From NCBI GenBank assembly GCA_964017195.1, contig OZ024891.1, forward strand, positions 9,337,182 to 9,401,181: DNA of 64,000 nucleotides, written 5' to 3'. The stretch comes from Siderastrea radians (taxonomy: Eukaryota; Cnidaria; Anthozoa; Scleractinia; Rhizangiidae). The translations under genes and the position numbers were made by a program. The notes below the pieces were generated by a model, which was not told the origin of the DNA, ran no database searches, and worked only from the letters and a program-made list of their open reading frames with translations. Positions 62,822-64,000 of this stretch are shown piece after piece; the first letter of the stretch is position 1; every line of letters starts with the position of its first letter.

Positions 62822-64000
62822 TACAAGAAAAACAATATGTGACAAACTGTTCAATATATATAAGACGCATGAATTCAAATGGACTAATCAGAGTTATACA
62901 AGTATATCTACAGCATTATTCAGGCAATTGAACGGTTATATTCCTGAATCAAGTTATAATGTCAACACGAGGCAAATGCTTGATGATTTCTATCCACGGG
63001 CACTACAATGGTGTACAGTAGATGATATACCCGATGATGTGGTGAGTATTGATATTGCTAAATGTTATCCGAGTATATTATTGAATAACCAGCACGAAAT
63101 CCCTGTTTACAGTATCCATGACGTTGTTGAGCCGTTCAACTGCAAAAGTGATCTGAAACATTGTGGCGAGTTCTATATAGACGAGACAATTCTATACAAC
63201 TACGGGACACCGCTGAAAATAGAAGCCGGTTTTTACAGCTCTAATCTGATATCATACCTTGTTGATACATTACATATGCCTCAGAGTCAGATCAAACATA
63301 AAATCGTCAGCAAAAGGGCTCTGAAACCGAATACATTCAGCGAATTCTTCAAATACATATTCGATAAACTCCCAGAAAGTGAAGCGAAGAAAATGGCCAA
63401 TAGCTTCATCGGGGAACTGGGAAGGAGATATAATAAAACAAACCATGGTTTTACTTGCACTGATTACGATACAGCGATGTGTTGTTGGACTAGTGGTTTG
63501 TCTGAGGGTAAGAACGTGACAGTTGATCATCATGATGGTATATTCATGATACGAGAGCAAAATATTGAACGTTTATTCTCAGATCATACAAGCATCAACC
63601 GTTTTGTTGTATCCGAAGCTATTCTCAAGTGTTTGCAACTAATAGAAATTTGTCGTGGCGAGGACAGTGTGTTGTGTGGTTATAATACAGACGGAATTTA
63701 TATAACTAACCCAAAAGTACAATTCAAAAATAAGAAAGACGTTAAATTCAGTACCAAAAGAATAGGCAGGGCGTATGTTACAGACAGTGAACTAGTGTAT
63801 TTTGAAAAACATTACAGAGAAAACATGGATATGTCAGATTATAAATCTGAAACTGGCAGAGGATGTATATACAATGGACAGGCTGGAAGTGGTAAAACAA
63901 CCAAACTATGCAGAATGGTACAAGAAACAGAAAGGCCATTAGTTTTATCATTTACTAACAAGGCTGTCGAGAATGTCAAGAACAGATTAATTCAAACTGG
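62805..64000 (+). CDS. Family B DNA polymerase fused to superfamily 1 helicase (cut by window edge)
   Basis: Open from the ATG at 62,805 to the window end, 398 codons without a stop. Polymerase motifs appear in order: motif A SIDIAKCYPS (D83), motif B KMANSFIGELG (K196, N199, S200) and motif C YNTDGI (D296). About 60 residues later the frame runs into a P-loop GQAGSGKTT (358-366) and a motif Ia-like VLSFTNKAVENV, the start of a superfamily 1 helicase. Polintons replicate with a protein-primed family B polymerase; joining it to a helicase would give a two-in-one replicase. The rest of the helicase lies outside. No start box precedes the ATG, so it depends on translation from, or a repaired join with, the 61,490 frame. 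Confidence 0.75.
   Translation, partial: MRNTINTRKTICDKLFNIYKTHEFKWTNQSYTSISTALFRQLNGYIPESSYNVNTRQMLDDFYPRALQWCTVDDIPDDVVSIDIAKCYPSILLNNQHEIPVYSIHDVVEPFNCKSDLKHCGEFYIDETILYNYGTPLKIEAGFYSSNLISYLVDTLHMPQSQIKHKIVSKRALKPNTFSEFFKYIFDKLPESEAKKMANSFIGELGRRYNKTNHGFTCTDYDTAMCCWTSGLSEGKNVTVDHHDGIFMIREQNIERLFSDHTSINRFVVSEAILKCLQLIEICRGEDSVLCGYNTDGIYITNPKVQFKNKKDVKFSTKRIGRAYVTDSELVYFEKHYRENMDMSDYKSETGRGCIYNGQAGSGKTTKLCRMVQETERPLVLSFTNKAVENVKNRLIQT

Overview
The window is animal chromosomal DNA, most likely from a cnidarian (probably an anthozoan). That placement rests on remembered styles of repeat and transposon families, not on a search. It has two very different halves. Positions 1 to about 45,500 are intron- and repeat-rich, with few genes. 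From 47,537 to the right edge lies a compact, intronless, AT-rich block of virus-type genes: most of an integrated Maverick/Polinton (adintovirus-like) element that runs off the window at 64,000.

Left half. The only complete host-type gene is a three-exon ISXO2/Merlin-like DDE transposase gene (42,507-45,531) whose splice sites and phases join cleanly. A probable first exon of an unrecognised gene lies on the minus strand at 37,971-38,222. The rest is layered mobile DNA. It includes a 3.0-kb element with Harbinger-like TTA duplications (3,517-6,530) and several TTAA-flanked elements (11,302-14,012 with a damaged THAP domain; 18,155-19,468; 20,602-21,190). Two sizes of one element have 7-bp target duplications (12,398-12,808 and 35,833-37,165), and a 1.45-kb element has 9-bp duplications (29,515-30,962). 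A 7.5-kb element has arms of more than 1 kb (26,041-33,593). There are also Penelope-like and LINE reverse transcriptase remains, hammerhead-like cores, foldback elements, minisatellites, and an inverted pair of tRNA-like repeats.

Right half. In order: a zinc-ribbon late transcription factor-like gene (+); a minus-strand group with a small membrane protein, two fibre-like proteins and the packaging ATPase; then a plus-strand group with a PPxY protein, minor capsid-like protein, a small basic protein, double-jelly-roll major capsid protein, a minor virion protein, adenain-like protease, two DUF5679-like zinc-ribbon genes (the second leading into a phospholipase A2-like protein) and a retroviral-type integrase with a chromodomain. 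Next come a BRO-N/VRR-NUC/C2H2 fusion gene between direct repeats, a decayed HNH endonuclease gene (-), and the replication genes, ending in a family B polymerase fused to a superfamily 1 helicase.

Structural genes of the element start just downstream of a TCTAA box with the ATG set in an ATATATG-like context, while the transcription factor and replication genes start with TATAGAATG. This suggests two temporal promoter classes driven by the element's own factor. Frameshifts in the phospholipase, polymerase and HNH genes suggest an old or decaying copy, or base-call errors. The points most worth a second look are the polymerase-helicase fusion, the BRO-N/VRR-NUC/zinc-finger cassette, the promoter code and the twin fibre genes.
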